Of a stretch of DNA of 64,000 nucleotides, positions 42,448-51,240 are shown one piece after another. The notes beneath the pieces were generated by a model. The model was not told where the DNA came from. It saw only the letters and a program-made list of their open reading frames with translations, and made no database searches. The stretch comes from VBCK01 sp036270655 (lineage in GTDB: Bacteria; Pseudomonadota; Gammaproteobacteria; Burkholderiales; Burkholderiaceae_F). Within the stretch, counting starts at the first letter, position 1. Each line of letters begins with the position of its first letter. Location of the stretch: the NCBI GenBank assembly GCA_036270655.1, contig DATBCD010000048.1, positions 1-64,000 of the forward strand, written 5' to 3'. A program made the translations under genes and the position numbers.

Positions 42448-42672
42448 ATGCTCAAGTTCGGAATCTGCGCCGGAATCTGCTTCGAATGGGTGTACGGGCC
42501 ACCGGCCAACTCGCTGCACTCGCTGGGCTCGGCCTCGATTCGTGCCCTGATGGCCGGTCTGCTGGCCTGGGTCGCGCTGGAGGCCCTGCAGGCGATCTGG
42601 CGCTCGGTGATGTTGCTCGATGACCGGCCCTCGCGCCGGATCGACCCGCGCCCGACCGTTATCGGCAAGTAA
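42448..42672 (+). CDS. Possible small membrane protein
   Basis: A 74-codon frame starting at ATG 42448 behind GGAAACGAG. It encodes MLKFGICAGICFEWVYG, then a hydrophobic segment (ALMAGLLAWVALEALQAIW) and a charged C-terminus (DDRPSRRIDPRP). One or two short membrane segments are plausible. It lies in the gap between DUF3014 and the glycosyltransferase and just after a palindromic repeat. The codon composition looks like coding DNA, but I recognise no family, so it may be a chance frame. Confidence 0.45.
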   Translation: MLKFGICAGICFEWVYGPPANSLHSLGSASIRALMAGLLAWVALEALQAIWRSVMLLDDRPSRRIDPRPTVIGK

Positions 42673-42722
42673 GCGCCGGCTGTCGTCAAGTCGTCATCGA
42701 GCGGCCGCACAATCGGGCCGCG

Positions 42723-43796
42723 ATGCCTCTGTCCCGCGAACCTGACCCGGTCACCGCGCACCGCCCGATCGTCCTCGTCACCGACGCCTGGCACCCGCAG
42801 GTCAACGGCGTCGTCCACACCTGGAGCTATGTCCAGCGGGAACTGGGTCAGCTGGGTCATCGGCTGCAGGTGATCCACCCGGGCGGATCGCGCGGCGTGC
42901 GTGTCCCGGGCGAGCCGGACCTGCTTCTGTCGACCGAGCCAGCCCGCCACGTCGAGCGCGGGCTCCAATCGCGCATCCCCGCGGCTCTGCACATCGCGAC
43001 CGAAGGCCCGCTCGGGTGGGCCGCCCGTGCGTTGGCCAGGGCGGCCGGCTGGCCGTTCACCACGTCCTACCACACGCGCTTTCCGGAATACCTCAAGACA
43101 CGCTTCGGGATGCCGGCGGCGTGGACCTATTCGATCCTGCGGCGCTTTCACCGACTGTCGCACGCGATCCTGGTGCCGACCGAGGCGATGCGCGGCGAGC
43201 TGGAGCGTGCCGGATTCGACCGGACCCGGGTCTGGGGCCGCGGCGTCGACTCGAGCCGGTTCGCGCCGGGTTCGCGCGACGCGCTCGATCTGCCGCGTCC
43301 GATTCTGCTGTACGCGGGGCGCGTTGCCCCGGAGAAAAACCTGGAGGCATTCGCCCGGCTGAATCTGCCCGGATCGCGGGTCGTGATCGGCGACGGTCCC
43401 GAGCTCGCCCGGCTGCGGGGCCGCTACCCCCAGGTGCACTGGCTGGGCGGCCAGCCGCACGACTCGCTGGCCCGCTATTACAGCGCCGCGGACGTCTTCG
43501 TCTTTCCAAGCCGCACCGACACGTTCGGCCTGGTGATGCTGGAGGCGATGGCCTGCGGCTGCCCGGTGGCCGCGTACCCGGTGACCGGGCCGGTCGACGT
43601 GGTCACCCCAGGGGTCAGCGGCATCCTGGACGAGGATCTTCAGCGCGCCTGCCAGCAGGCGTTGCAGCTTTCGCGCGCCCAGGTGCGGGCGACGGCGGTC
43701 AGCCGCTCGTGGACTGCGATTGCGCGCGATCTGTTGTCGGTTCTGGTGCCGATCGAGACCGCGGCAGCTCGATCCACTGAAGCTGCCCGCGCGTAG
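42723..43796 (+). CDS. GT4-family glycosyltransferase
   Basis: A 357-residue GT-B glycosyltransferase. The N-terminal acceptor domain has TDAWHPQVNGVVHTW and TSYHTRFPEYL, as in alpha-mannosyltransferases of the PimB/MgtA kind. The C-terminal donor domain has LLYAGRVAPEKNLE, VVIGDGPELARL, ADVFVFPSRTDTFGLVMLEAMACG and PVAAYPVTGP, the EX7E-type signature of GT4. It probably transfers a sugar from a nucleotide donor to a lipid or glycan; the acceptor is unknown. Its last 98 bases overlap the convergent nuclease gene in antisense. Confidence 0.88.
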   Translation: MPLSREPDPVTAHRPIVLVTDAWHPQVNGVVHTWSYVQRELGQLGHRLQVIHPGGSRGVRVPGEPDLLLSTEPARHVERGLQSRIPAALHIATEGPLGWAARALARAAGWPFTTSYHTRFPEYLKTRFGMPAAWTYSILRRFHRLSHAILVPTEAMRGELERAGFDRTRVWGRGVDSSRFAPGSRDALDLPRPILLYAGRVAPEKNLEAFARLNLPGSRVVIGDGPELARLRGRYPQVHWLGGQPHDSLARYYSAADVFVFPSRTDTFGLVMLEAMACGCPVAAYPVTGPVDVVTPGVSGILDEDLQRACQQALQLSRAQVRATAVSRSWTAIARDLLSVLVPIETAAARSTEAARA

Positions 43797-45171
43797 CCCT
43801 CTGGAGCGCGTCGCGCACGATGCGATACTGGTCCGCGTCGAACGCCGGCAGATGCGCGTTGCTTGCCAGCGCGAATGCCTGCGACCGGTCGCGTGCGGTT
43901 CCGAGCCAGCGCCAGCGATCGACCACGTGCCAGTCGCATGCTTCGCCGATGCCCGGGTCCTCGATCAGCGCCAGTGCGCCCTCGCAGGGCCAGGGGGGCA
44001 TCCGCCAGGGCTCCAGTGCCTCGCGCAGCCGCAGCGCGTGGGCCTCGAGCGATTCGGCACCGACGCAGGCGCCATGGCATCGGTGCAACTGGTAGTTGAA
44101 GCAGGGCGACGGTCCGCCACGCGCCTGGCGGCCTTCCATTCCCATGGTCTTCAGGCACAGCGCCTCCTCGGCGGCCAGGCGGATCACCGATGCGCGCGCG
44201 GCCGCGCGCGAGGCGAACGGTCCGTAGTACGGTTCGTGCGCGGGCTCCGGCAGATCGGCCGCGCGCAGCCAGCGCGGCCTGCCGTCCTGCAGCCTGAGCA
44301 CGCCCTGACCCAGCGCACGGCGCAGCTTGACGTTGTGCGCGGGCAGCCGCTGCTTGATCAGCTGCGATTCGCGCAGCAGTGCGCCGATTTCGCCGGCGGT
44401 GCGCTCCCAATCGATCCGCTCGACTTCGCGCACAAGGCGCAGGCTGCGCTCATCGCCCGCGTCGCCGCTGAAGTGAGCGGCGACGCGGCTTCTCAGGTCG
44501 ACGCTTTTTCCGATGTACAGCGTATGCTCCGCCGCTCCGACCATCACGTACACGCCGGGCGCTGAGGGAATACGGTCCAGCGCGTCCGGGGCGAGCGCGG
44601 GCGGCAGCCCGGGGCGCACCAGCAGCGAACGGACCGCGTCTTCGATCTGCCCGCGCGGCACGCGGTCATACAGACGCTGCGCGAAGTGCCACAGAAGCCG
44701 GGCATCGCCCAGCGCGCGGTGGCGCTGCGAGTCGTCCAGTCCGAAACGCGCCGCGATCGCGTCCAGCGAGTGGCTGCCGCGGTCCGGGAAAAGGCGCCGG
44801 CTCAGCCGCACCGTGCACAGCATCCTGGCGGTCCACTCGATGCCGGCCCGGGCGAACTCGGATTTCAGGAAGCCGAAATCGAAGCGCGCGTTGTGCGCGA
44901 CGAACACCGCGTCCTCGAGCGTGTCGTACAGCCGTTCCGCCACCTCGAAAAACGGCGGCGCCGAGCGCACCATCGGATCGCTGATGCCCGTGAGCCACGA
45001 GATCCCGGGAGGAATCGGCGTGCCCGGGTTCACCAGCGAGGACCATTCGGTCACGCGCATCGCCGGCCCATCGCAGTCGACCGCCACCACCGCGACCTCG
45101 GTGATCCGATCGCGCGCCGGATTGGTGCCGGTGGTCTCGACGTCGACGAAGCAGGTGCGGGGCGCGAACAT
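43699..45171 (-). CDS. DEDDh exonuclease fused to GIY-YIG nuclease (Cho/UvrC-like)
   Basis: A 490-residue two-domain nuclease. Residues 1-175 form a DnaQ-like 3'-5' exonuclease: FVDVETTGTNP (Exo I), VAHNARFDFGFL (Exo II) and HRALGDARLLW (Exo III). Residues about 205-285 form a GIY-YIG domain: PGVYVMVGAAEHTLYIGKSVDLRSRV, as in UvrC and Cho. A CFNYQLHRCHGACVG segment follows, like the UvrC cysteine region. The pairing is a known architecture in proteobacteria, presumably for DNA repair. The last 98 bases lie opposite the end of the glycosyltransferase gene, so one C-terminus may be extended. Confidence 0.9.
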   Translation of the reverse strand: MFAPRTCFVDVETTGTNPARDRITEVAVVAVDCDGPAMRVTEWSSLVNPGTPIPPGISWLTGISDPMVRSAPPFFEVAERLYDTLEDAVFVAHNARFDFGFLKSEFARAGIEWTARMLCTVRLSRRLFPDRGSHSLDAIAARFGLDDSQRHRALGDARLLWHFAQRLYDRVPRGQIEDAVRSLLVRPGLPPALAPDALDRIPSAPGVYVMVGAAEHTLYIGKSVDLRSRVAAHFSGDAGDERSLRLVREVERIDWERTAGEIGALLRESQLIKQRLPAHNVKLRRALGQGVLRLQDGRPRWLRAADLPEPAHEPYYGPFASRAAARASVIRLAAEEALCLKTMGMEGRQARGGPSPCFNYQLHRCHGACVGAESLEAHALRLREALEPWRMPPWPCEGALALIEDPGIGEACDWHVVDRWRWLGTARDRSQAFALASNAHLPAFDADQYRIVRDALQRATRGQLQWIELPRSRSAPEPTTDRAQSQSTSG

Positions 45172-45221
45172 GCGCGATCAGCCGCCCGTCGGGGGACAGG
45201 GCGACTCGCATTGCGGGAATG

Positions 45222-45728
45222 TCAGCTCCGACCCAGGAAATCGTCCTTGCTGATCGGCACGCCGTTATGGCGCAGGATCGCGTAGGCGATCGTCACATGG
45301 AAGAAGAAATTCGGGAGCACGAAATTCGCGAGAAATTCGTATCCCGTGAAGTGCAATGTCCGGGTCGGGCCTTTCAGCTCGATGGCGCGGTCTTCCGATC
45401 CGTCGATTTTCTCCGCGCGGGTGGCGTCCAGCAGCGCGATGGTCCGCGCGATGCGGCCTTTGAGCTCCTCGAAACCGACCTCGACATCGTCGAACTTGGG
45501 CGGGGCCTCGCCAGCCAGCCGGGTAGCTGCGCTCTTGGCGAAATCGCTCGCCAGCTGGATCTGCCGCGTGAACGTCAGCATATCCGGATACAGGCGCGCG
45601 TCGAGCAGCGCCGAGGGCTCGATCTTGCGCTCCTGGGCGTATGCGGCCGCCTTGTCGAGGATCGCCGACAGGCTGGTCAGGGTCTTTCGGAATATCGGAA
45701 TCGACAGCGAATACATGGACGCGCGCAT
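45222..45728 (-). CDS. DUF1993 family protein
   Basis: A 168-residue soluble protein. ATG 45728 overlaps the SET gene stop as ATGA and begins MRASMYSLSIPIFRKTLTSL, the standard DUF1993 start. The rest (LDARLYPDMLTFTRQIQLASDFAKS, FTGYEFLANFVLPNFFFHVTIAYAILRHNGVPISKDDFLG) matches the family along its full length; the fold is a DinB-like four-helix bundle. The biochemical role is unknown. Confidence 0.9.
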   Translation of the reverse strand: MRASMYSLSIPIFRKTLTSLSAILDKAAAYAQERKIEPSALLDARLYPDMLTFTRQIQLASDFAKSAATRLAGEAPPKFDDVEVGFEELKGRIARTIALLDATRAEKIDGSEDRAIELKGPTRTLHFTGYEFLANFVLPNFFFHVTIAYAILRHNGVPISKDDFLGRS

Positions 45729-46231
45729 CAGCTCACCCCGTTGCGTTTTTTTAGAGCGAGCATGGTACCGCGACATTGCGCGCTGCCGCAGCAGCACCGG
45801 TACTGGCGCTTCAGCGTCGGGGTCAGCCGCTCATCGACGACCAGGCAATAGTCGTACAGCAGCTCCTCGCCCCGACGGATGTCGCGGAGCGCCTGGATAT
45901 AGACGCGGCCATCGTCGGTTTCCTCGGTCTCGCAGTTCGGTTCGCACGAGTGGTTGATCCAGCGCGCGGCGTTGCCGCCGACATTGGCGTCGATCACATG
46001 GCGGCCGTCATCGAGCGAAAAGAAGAACGTGTGGTGCGGGTCGTCCGGGTCCGACGGCGGCCGGCGGTCGGCTTGTCGCCAGGTGATGCGCTCGCCCCGG
46101 TATTCGATGATGCGCTCGCCCTCCCGGATCCGGCGTGCGGCGTAAACCCCGCGGCCGTGTATCCGCGAATCGCGAACGATGATTTTCTTGCGACCAGACT
46201 TCGTGCTGGCAGTCTTGCTGTCGGCTGGCAT
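45728..46231 (-). CDS. SET-domain protein
   Basis: ATG 46231 gives 167 residues with a Lys-rich head (SKTASTKSGRKK) and a complete SET domain: RIHGRGVYAARRIREGERIIEYRGE, NAARWINHSCEPNCE (AdoMet pseudoknot) and GEELLYDYCL (catalytic Tyr). A post-SET-like cysteine cluster (YRCCCGSAQCRG) follows. Such eukaryote-type lysine methyltransferases are common in Betaproteobacteria; the substrate protein is not known. A start at 46312 would add 27 residues with no clear ribosome-binding site. Confidence 0.9.
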   Translation of the reverse strand: MPADSKTASTKSGRKKIIVRDSRIHGRGVYAARRIREGERIIEYRGERITWRQADRRPPSDPDDPHHTFFFSLDDGRHVIDANVGGNAARWINHSCEPNCETEETDDGRVYIQALRDIRRGEELLYDYCLVVDERLTPTLKRQYRCCCGSAQCRGTMLALKKRNGVS

Positions 46232-46324
46232 TTGTATTGAAATGAATTGGCGGATCGAAAGGAAAGCGGAAGGCGGCGAGCGCCGGCAAGTATCGCAAAA
46301 GTTCCATCGCAAAGAACTCCCGCA

Positions 46325-48499
46325 TCAGCCGGACCACAGCGCCCTGAGCGCCTGAACGGGCCTGCTCTTGACGATTCCCAGCAGGTTGTTGAACTGGTCG
46401 GTCCAGACGCCGACCCTCGGCTCGAGGCTGAGCGCCTCGACCCGGCCGGAAAATGGGGCCTTCTCGAAAGCGTCCGGCCGCGCCGCGATCAGCACCCAGT
46501 CGGAGCTGGAGGCGCGGCTGGTCTCCTCATCCGGATCGTCGCGCACCAGTTGAGCATTCAAGCCCAGATCGGCCGCCAGGTTGGCCAGCACGGGTTTCAG
46601 ATCGAGAAACCGGTTCGATATATGCACCGCGATGATGCCGCCGTCGGCGACGCACCGCGTGTACAGCTGGATCGCCTGCTTCGTCAGCAGGTGCGCGGGG
46701 ATCGAGTCGCTGGAAAACGCGTCCACCGCCAGCACGTCGAAGCGCGGCGCCTCGCCCCGCTCGACCTCCCGCTGCAGCGACAGCCGGGCGTCGCCGAGCG
46801 CGACCTGAACGGTCGCCGGCGTGGAGCTCAGGTACGTGAATTCGCGCCGCGCGATCGCGAGCACATCGGGATCGAGCTCGTAGAAGCGCACCGTGTCGCC
46901 CGCCCGCCCGTAGGCGGAAAGAGTTCCTGCTCCCAGGCCGATCACGCCCAGTCGGATCGCGGAGCGGCGCTGCTGCGCCGCCTGAATCGACAACCCGACC
47001 CCCGAGCTGCGCGCGTAGTACGTGCCGGGCTCCATCCGGTCGGCTGCCCGGGTGGCCTGCTCGCCATGCAGGATCACCCCGTGCAGCAGCCGGCGTACCT
47101 GGTGCTCGCCCTGGCCGACTTCGCGCACGCGCAGCGTTCCGTAGAAATTTCTCTGCATCAGGATCACGTCGGAGCGCAGGAAGCGTACGAAGGCCAGATC
47201 CCAGTAGGTGGTGGCCAGGGCGGCAGCGGCGGCCAGCGCGCCCAGGGTCCAGCGCCTGACCTTCGCCCTTCGGGCTTCGGCGGGCATGCCCTCCGGTGCG
47301 CCGGCAGGCGCGAAGGAGGGGATCCAGGCGGCCAGCATCGCCGCGGCACACACGGCCCACAGCGCGAGCGGGAATTCGTAAACGCTGTGAAACACGCGCG
47401 GCGCAATCAGGCCCGCGCAGATCCCGCCCAGTGCGCCACCCAGCGCAATCATCAGGTAAAAGCGGGTCAGGTCGGCCGCGGCCGGGCGTCGGGCGGCCAG
47501 CTCGCCATGACAGAACAGGCAGGTCACGAGCACGCCGACGCAGTACAGCGGCACCGCCAGCGAGACGTCGAGCACGCCGCTGGACGCCGAAAGCCCCAGC
47601 GCCATCAGCATCGCTCCGGCCAACGCCGCCGGAATGCCCCAGCCCGGGCTGTACCAGCCGCGGCCGGCGCGCCCTTCGAACGCCAGCACGAAGCTCAGCA
47701 GGTACAGGACCAGCGGCGCCAGCCAGAGGAACGGCACCGAGGCGACGTTCTGCGAGATGTGCGCAGTGGCCCCCAGCAGGATCACGACGCCCAGTGCCGA
47801 CAGGCCCAGCCATGTCCCCTCCTTCGCGCCTGGCGGCGCACCGGAGGGCAGGCCCTCCTTCCCACTTGCGGCCTCAGAGGACTTGTCCTGCGTAGCTCCG
47901 GGCGCGTCAGCGCCCGGAGCTAAGGAGGACGCCAGCCAGGCTGCGCTCGAGCAGGCCAGCGCGAACACCGCGTAGGCCGCGCTCCAGCCCAGCGCCTGGG
48001 CGTGTGAGCCCGCGTTGGGCTCGATCAGCAGCGGAAACGCGACCAGGCCCGCCAGCGAGCCCGCGTTGGACAGCGCGAACAGCCGGTACACCGAACGCGT
48101 TGGCCAGCGCCGTGCGAGCCAGGACTGCAGCAGCGGGCCGGTCGAGGCGAGCAGGAAATAAGGCAGGCCGATGGTCGCTGCCAGCAGCACCAGGATCGCG
48201 GCGGCCGCGTCCTGCCCCCCGGAGGGCTTGAAGCGCTCCGCGGCCACGATCGGCAGGCACAACAAGCTCGCCGCCAGCAGCGTCGTGTGCACCGCCCACT
48301 GGCGGCGGGGTGAAAGCCGCCGCGTCAGCCAGTGCGCGTAGCCGTACCCCGTCAGCAGCACGGTCTGGAAGAAGACCATGCACGTGGTCCAGACCCCCGC
48401 GCCGCCTCCGAACCACGGCAGGATCTGCTTGGCGATGATCGGTTGAACCAGGAACAGCAGCAGCGCGGCGAGCGCGATCGAGGCAGCGTAAAGCGGCAT
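46325..48499 (-). CDS. Membrane protein fused to a spermidine-synthase-like domain
   Basis: A 724-residue fusion. The first 440 residues are hydrophobic, with about ten helices (LYAASIALAALLLFLVQPIIAKQILPWFGG, the typical start of this family). The C-terminal 270 residues are a spermidine-synthase/methyltransferase-like domain: QRNFYGTLRV, LGVIGLGAGTLSAYG, FYELDPDVLAIA and FDVLAVDAFSSDSIPAHLLT. The aminopropyl-acceptor residues are not clearly conserved, so true spermidine synthesis is doubtful. Loops after helices carry two inserted palindromic elements (47282-47321 and 47816-47930) that encode Ala/Pro/Gly-rich segments. Confidence 0.87.
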   Translation of the reverse strand: MPLYAASIALAALLLFLVQPIIAKQILPWFGGGAGVWTTCMVFFQTVLLTGYGYAHWLTRRLSPRRQWAVHTTLLAASLLCLPIVAAERFKPSGGQDAAAAILVLLAATIGLPYFLLASTGPLLQSWLARRWPTRSVYRLFALSNAGSLAGLVAFPLLIEPNAGSHAQALGWSAAYAVFALACSSAAWLASSLAPGADAPGATQDKSSEAASGKEGLPSGAPPGAKEGTWLGLSALGVVILLGATAHISQNVASVPFLWLAPLVLYLLSFVLAFEGRAGRGWYSPGWGIPAALAGAMLMALGLSASSGVLDVSLAVPLYCVGVLVTCLFCHGELAARRPAAADLTRFYLMIALGGALGGICAGLIAPRVFHSVYEFPLALWAVCAAAMLAAWIPSFAPAGAPEGMPAEARRAKVRRWTLGALAAAAALATTYWDLAFVRFLRSDVILMQRNFYGTLRVREVGQGEHQVRRLLHGVILHGEQATRAADRMEPGTYYARSSGVGLSIQAAQQRRSAIRLGVIGLGAGTLSAYGRAGDTVRFYELDPDVLAIARREFTYLSSTPATVQVALGDARLSLQREVERGEAPRFDVLAVDAFSSDSIPAHLLTKQAIQLYTRCVADGGIIAVHISNRFLDLKPVLANLAADLGLNAQLVRDDPDEETSRASSSDWVLIAARPDAFEKAPFSGRVEALSLEPRVGVWTDQFNNLLGIVKSRPVQALRALWSG
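47282..47321. repeat. Coding-embedded palindromic element, single arm
   Basis: Forty bases here match the reverse complement of 47816-47855 at 38 positions. They also match the right arm of the element in the DsbD/ScsB-like gene closely. In this gene they are translated as PSFAPAGAPEGMP in a loop between the membrane part and the synthase domain. Confidence 0.8.
47816..47930. repeat. Coding-embedded palindromic element, long copy
   Basis: One end (47816-47855) is the inverted copy of 47282-47321 and is translated as GLPSGAPPGAKEG. The other end is a perfect 13-bp hairpin, TAGCTCCGGGCGC at 47893 with its complement at 47910-47922. It encodes LAPGADAPGA. Overall length (115 bases) is close to the 107-base copy in the DsbD/ScsB-like gene. 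Confidence 0.75.
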
Positions 48500-48610
48500 G
48501 AAGGACGCAATTCTCGCACGGGGCCGATCGCCGCAACTGGCACGCGGATCCCGCTCTTAATCGCCGCTTCACGCCGCCGCCGGCGATTACCGTAGGGACG
48601 ATGGCGCGAC

Positions 48611-49903
48611 GTGTGTCGCGCCCGACCAGGGTGTTTGCAGGACGTGCGATTGTTCGAATTCGCAGATCGCAACCCGACCCGGGATCGTGCCCCCGATCCG
48701 GCGGCGCTGAGCGCGATCGGCCCGGGCTGGCGCATGCTGGTCGGTCGCGACCGGCGTCCGATGGGCGTCCGCCTGACCCTGAACGGGACCCGTGCGCAGG
48801 CCGAAGCGCCGCCGCTGAGCGCGCTGCTGGACGGCGTGCTGGCGGGCCTGACGTCCGAATCCGACGGTCGCCCGGTGTTTCCGCACGGGCTGATCGTGCT
48901 GTCGCCGCGAGGCGTCGACATCGATCAGGCCATGTCCGGATGGCGTGCTCCCCGTAACGTGCTGCTCGAGTTCGGCCAGGGTGACCTGGACGACGAGCGC
49001 TGGCTGCGCCGGCTGTTCGAGATTCAGAAACAGGGGGTGCGCATTGCGCTGAGGCTGGATCAGCCGATTGCGCCGCCGCCGGAGCGGCTGTCGTATTTCC
49101 AATACGTGGTGGCGCCATCGCGCCAGGTGCTGCCACCGGCGATCGATTCGAGCAATGTTTCGATACTGACGCTGGACGATTCGACGCACGAGGACATCGA
49201 CGCAGGGTTTGCGGCGGGCGTGCATGCGACGGCGGGGTGGCCGCTGGCGCCGGTCAGGCGGGCCGAGCCCAGCGGGCTGACCCCGGCGCAGACCGCGGTG
49301 TTCGAGCTGATCCGGCTGGTGCAGGCCGACGCCGAGGTGCGCGTGCTGGAGCGGGTGTTCCGGGCCGAGCCGCTGCTCGCGTACCTGCTGCTGACGCTCG
49401 CCAACAGCGCGGCGTTCCGCCGTTCGACGCCGGTGTCGTCGCTCAGTCATGCGATCTCGCTGCTGGGCTACCAGAGACTGATCAAATGGCTCGTACTGCT
49501 GCTGGCGATCGCCGGCAAGGAGCCGGGCGCCGCGCCACTGGTCTACGTGGCGGTGGTGCGGGGCCATCTGCTGGAAAACCTGTGCGCCGCCGGCAGGCGC
49601 TCGCGGGGCGAACGCGACGACGCCTTCATCGTCGGGACCTTCTCGCTGCTGGATGCGATCACGGGCCAGCCGCTGCGCGACCTGCTGCAGGACGTCCACC
49701 TGTCGGACCCGATCGTCGATGCGCTGCTCGCGGGCACCGGTCCTTACGCGCCGCTGCTCGAAATCGCGCGCGGATTCGAAGCGGCCGACCCCCTCGCCCT
49801 GGTGCGGACCAGAGCGGGGCTGAACGTCGATGCGGCCGATGCGAATTGGGCCCTGTTGCAGGCCCTCGCCACGGCCGATTGCCTGCAGTCGCTGATCCGG
49901 TGA
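48611..49903 (+). CDS. HDOD-domain signalling protein with degenerate EAL-like head
   Basis: A 430-residue protein. The C-terminal half (about 215-420) is an HDOD domain: RVFRAEPLLAYLLLTLANSAAFRR, ISLLGYQRLIKWLVLLLAIAG and DDAFIVGTFSLLDAITGQPL. The N-terminal 200 residues resemble a YuxH-type EAL-like domain (VLLEFGQGDLDDERWLRRLFEIQKQGVRIALRLD), but the EAL catalytic motif is absent, so no c-di-GMP hydrolysis is expected. Such proteins act as adaptors in c-di-GMP and motility signalling. The start is uncertain: GTG 48611 or GTG 48644. Confidence 0.8.
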   Translation: MCRARPGCLQDVRLFEFADRNPTRDRAPDPAALSAIGPGWRMLVGRDRRPMGVRLTLNGTRAQAEAPPLSALLDGVLAGLTSESDGRPVFPHGLIVLSPRGVDIDQAMSGWRAPRNVLLEFGQGDLDDERWLRRLFEIQKQGVRIALRLDQPIAPPPERLSYFQYVVAPSRQVLPPAIDSSNVSILTLDDSTHEDIDAGFAAGVHATAGWPLAPVRRAEPSGLTPAQTAVFELIRLVQADAEVRVLERVFRAEPLLAYLLLTLANSAAFRRSTPVSSLSHAISLLGYQRLIKWLVLLLAIAGKEPGAAPLVYVAVVRGHLLENLCAAGRRSRGERDDAFIVGTFSLLDAITGQPLRDLLQDVHLSDPIVDALLAGTGPYAPLLEIARGFEAADPLALVRTRAGLNVDAADANWALLQALATADCLQSLIR

Positions 49904-49975
49904 TCTGACTGCGGGCGCGCTGCTCGCAATGCGACCTTGGCATAATCGGGCAGGACCTCATTTCGGAAGCTGCCC

Positions 49976-50209
49976 GTGAGCAAGACCAAGTCGATTCAGT
50001 CGGCCGCACCGACGTGGCGCCAGACGGATGGCGCGCCGGTGTCCTGCGTCGAGAAGATCAAGGTTCTGAACGAGAACTACGCGGAGCTGCGCCAGATCGC
50101 GCAGGATGCGCTCGAAGACGCGCTGCTGTTGGGGTGCAGCGAGGAGCAGATTCGCGAGGCGCTGCACGCTCTGGTCGACGAGCTGTCGAACCCGTACCCG
50201 CCGGGCTGA
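49976..50209 (+). CDS. Small conserved-looking soluble protein
   Basis: A 77-residue protein starting at GTG 49976. It is helical and acidic: VEKIKVLNENYAELRQIAQDALEDALLLGC followed by EEQIREALHALVDELSNPY. There is no signal or membrane segment. The regular heptad-like spacing suggests a helical hairpin or a small adaptor. I do not recognise the family with certainty. Its stop is one base from the stop of the convergent XRE gene. Confidence 0.65.
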   Translation: MSKTKSIQSAAPTWRQTDGAPVSCVEKIKVLNENYAELRQIAQDALEDALLLGCSEEQIREALHALVDELSNPYPPG

Positions 50210-50210
50210 T

Positions 50211-50999
50211 TCAGAGGTCCTGCGGACGCGGTTTGCGCGGCGGTCCGGTGCGCCGGCGCGGCGTCGGCGTCGCGATCGGCGGTGGTGCCTCGAATTTGCG
50301 CGTCGGGCGCCGCAACGGAAACTGCGAAGGAGCCAGCAGGTAGCGCTCCGCGTGGGCTGCCCACAACTCGTCGACCGACCCGAATCGGCCGGGAAGCGCA
50401 ACGAAAAGGCTCAGGCCGAACTGCTGGCAGACACGCGCCACGTTGCGCAGCAGGCCGCGGCCGCGTTCGACCGAGGTCACCGTGTCGATCGATACGCCGA
50501 TCTGGTGAGCCAGCGCGGCCATGCTCAGGCCGCGTACGCGCCGGCAGTCCTGCAGCGAGGACTGCCTGGACGGAGCCAGGCGCGGTCCGCCATCGTCGTG
50601 CGCTGCGCCGATCAGCACGCGCGCGATCGAGGGGTCTTCGGACCCGACGTCTTCGCTGCGAACGGCAGCCACCAGGCTGACCCCGAGGCTGCGCAGCAGG
50701 CGCAGCCACGTATCCAGGCGGACAGCCATGGGCTGCTCGAACGCGTGCTTGACGTTGTTGAATTCGACTCCGCTGTCCAGACTCAAGCGGTATGCGCAGG
50801 GCGGCTGCACCAGCGGCATCCGCTGCACGAATTCCTCGAGCGTCATCACGTACAGCCGAGGATGACTCGATTCGACAACGTCGGGCTCGTTGTCCGTCTG
50901 GGACGGAGCCGTCGTTACGACGTCCGCTCGTTGCATCGCCTCGAGTCCACTTCTTCTGAGCTGTTGCCGCGCGATGCCGGACCCTCCAGCCCGTCGCAT
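50211..50999 (-). CDS. XRE-family helix-turn-helix regulator
   Basis: A 262-residue protein. The HTH_3 domain lies at about residues 145-200: SSLQDCRRVRGLSMAALAHQIGVSIDTVTSVERGRG, with the recognition helix around SIDTVTSVE. The first 120 residues are not recognised; they include LYVMTLEEFVQRMPLVQPPCAYRLS and a segment that looks like an inactivated second HTH (TWLRLLRSLGVSLVAAV). The C-terminus is Pro/Arg-rich and probably disordered. ATG 50936 (MQRADVV) is an alternative start. Target genes are unknown; self-regulation is common. Confidence 0.78.
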   Translation of the reverse strand: MRRAGGSGIARQQLRRSGLEAMQRADVVTTAPSQTDNEPDVVESSHPRLYVMTLEEFVQRMPLVQPPCAYRLSLDSGVEFNNVKHAFEQPMAVRLDTWLRLLRSLGVSLVAAVRSEDVGSEDPSIARVLIGAAHDDGGPRLAPSRQSSLQDCRRVRGLSMAALAHQIGVSIDTVTSVERGRGLLRNVARVCQQFGLSLFVALPGRFGSVDELWAAHAERYLLAPSQFPLRRPTRKFEAPPPIATPTPRRRTGPPRKPRPQDL

Positions 51000-51141
51000 C
51001 CCGACCCTTCTCTGCGTACGCGTTAGCCGATTCGGATGATGCGCCAGATAACGCGATCACGCATCACGCATCGCTGCGTCCCCCATTCTCACGCTTCCGG
51101 AACGCCCGCGCAATGGGATCTAACCCGCGTATGGGCGGGGG

Positions 51142-51240
51142 TCAAAATACGGGTGACGCGGCTTTTTTCTTGTCGGGTTTGGCCGCGGTTTTACGTCTAA
51201 CGGGCTTTTGTATGGGCTTTACCCTGCGGCGGACTGCGAC
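51142..51240 (-). pseudogene. Former C-terminal tail of topoisomerase III, beyond an in-frame stop
   Basis: Directly after the topB stop (51241-51243) the same frame stays open for 32 codons to TGA at 51142. It encodes VRRRVKPIQKPVRRKTAAKPDKKKAA-type sequence, split here, which repeats the basic RRKTAVKPDKKK motif just before the stop. The DNA repeats with an offset of 100 bases. Either the tail was duplicated and a stop arose in it, or an ancestral longer tail was cut short. Readthrough is possible but unproven. Confidence 0.6.

Noticed and set aside
46325..48499. Calling the fusion protein a true spermidine synthase
   Set aside because: The Rossmann core is present, but acceptor-site residues could not be recognised and the membrane half indicates a different family.
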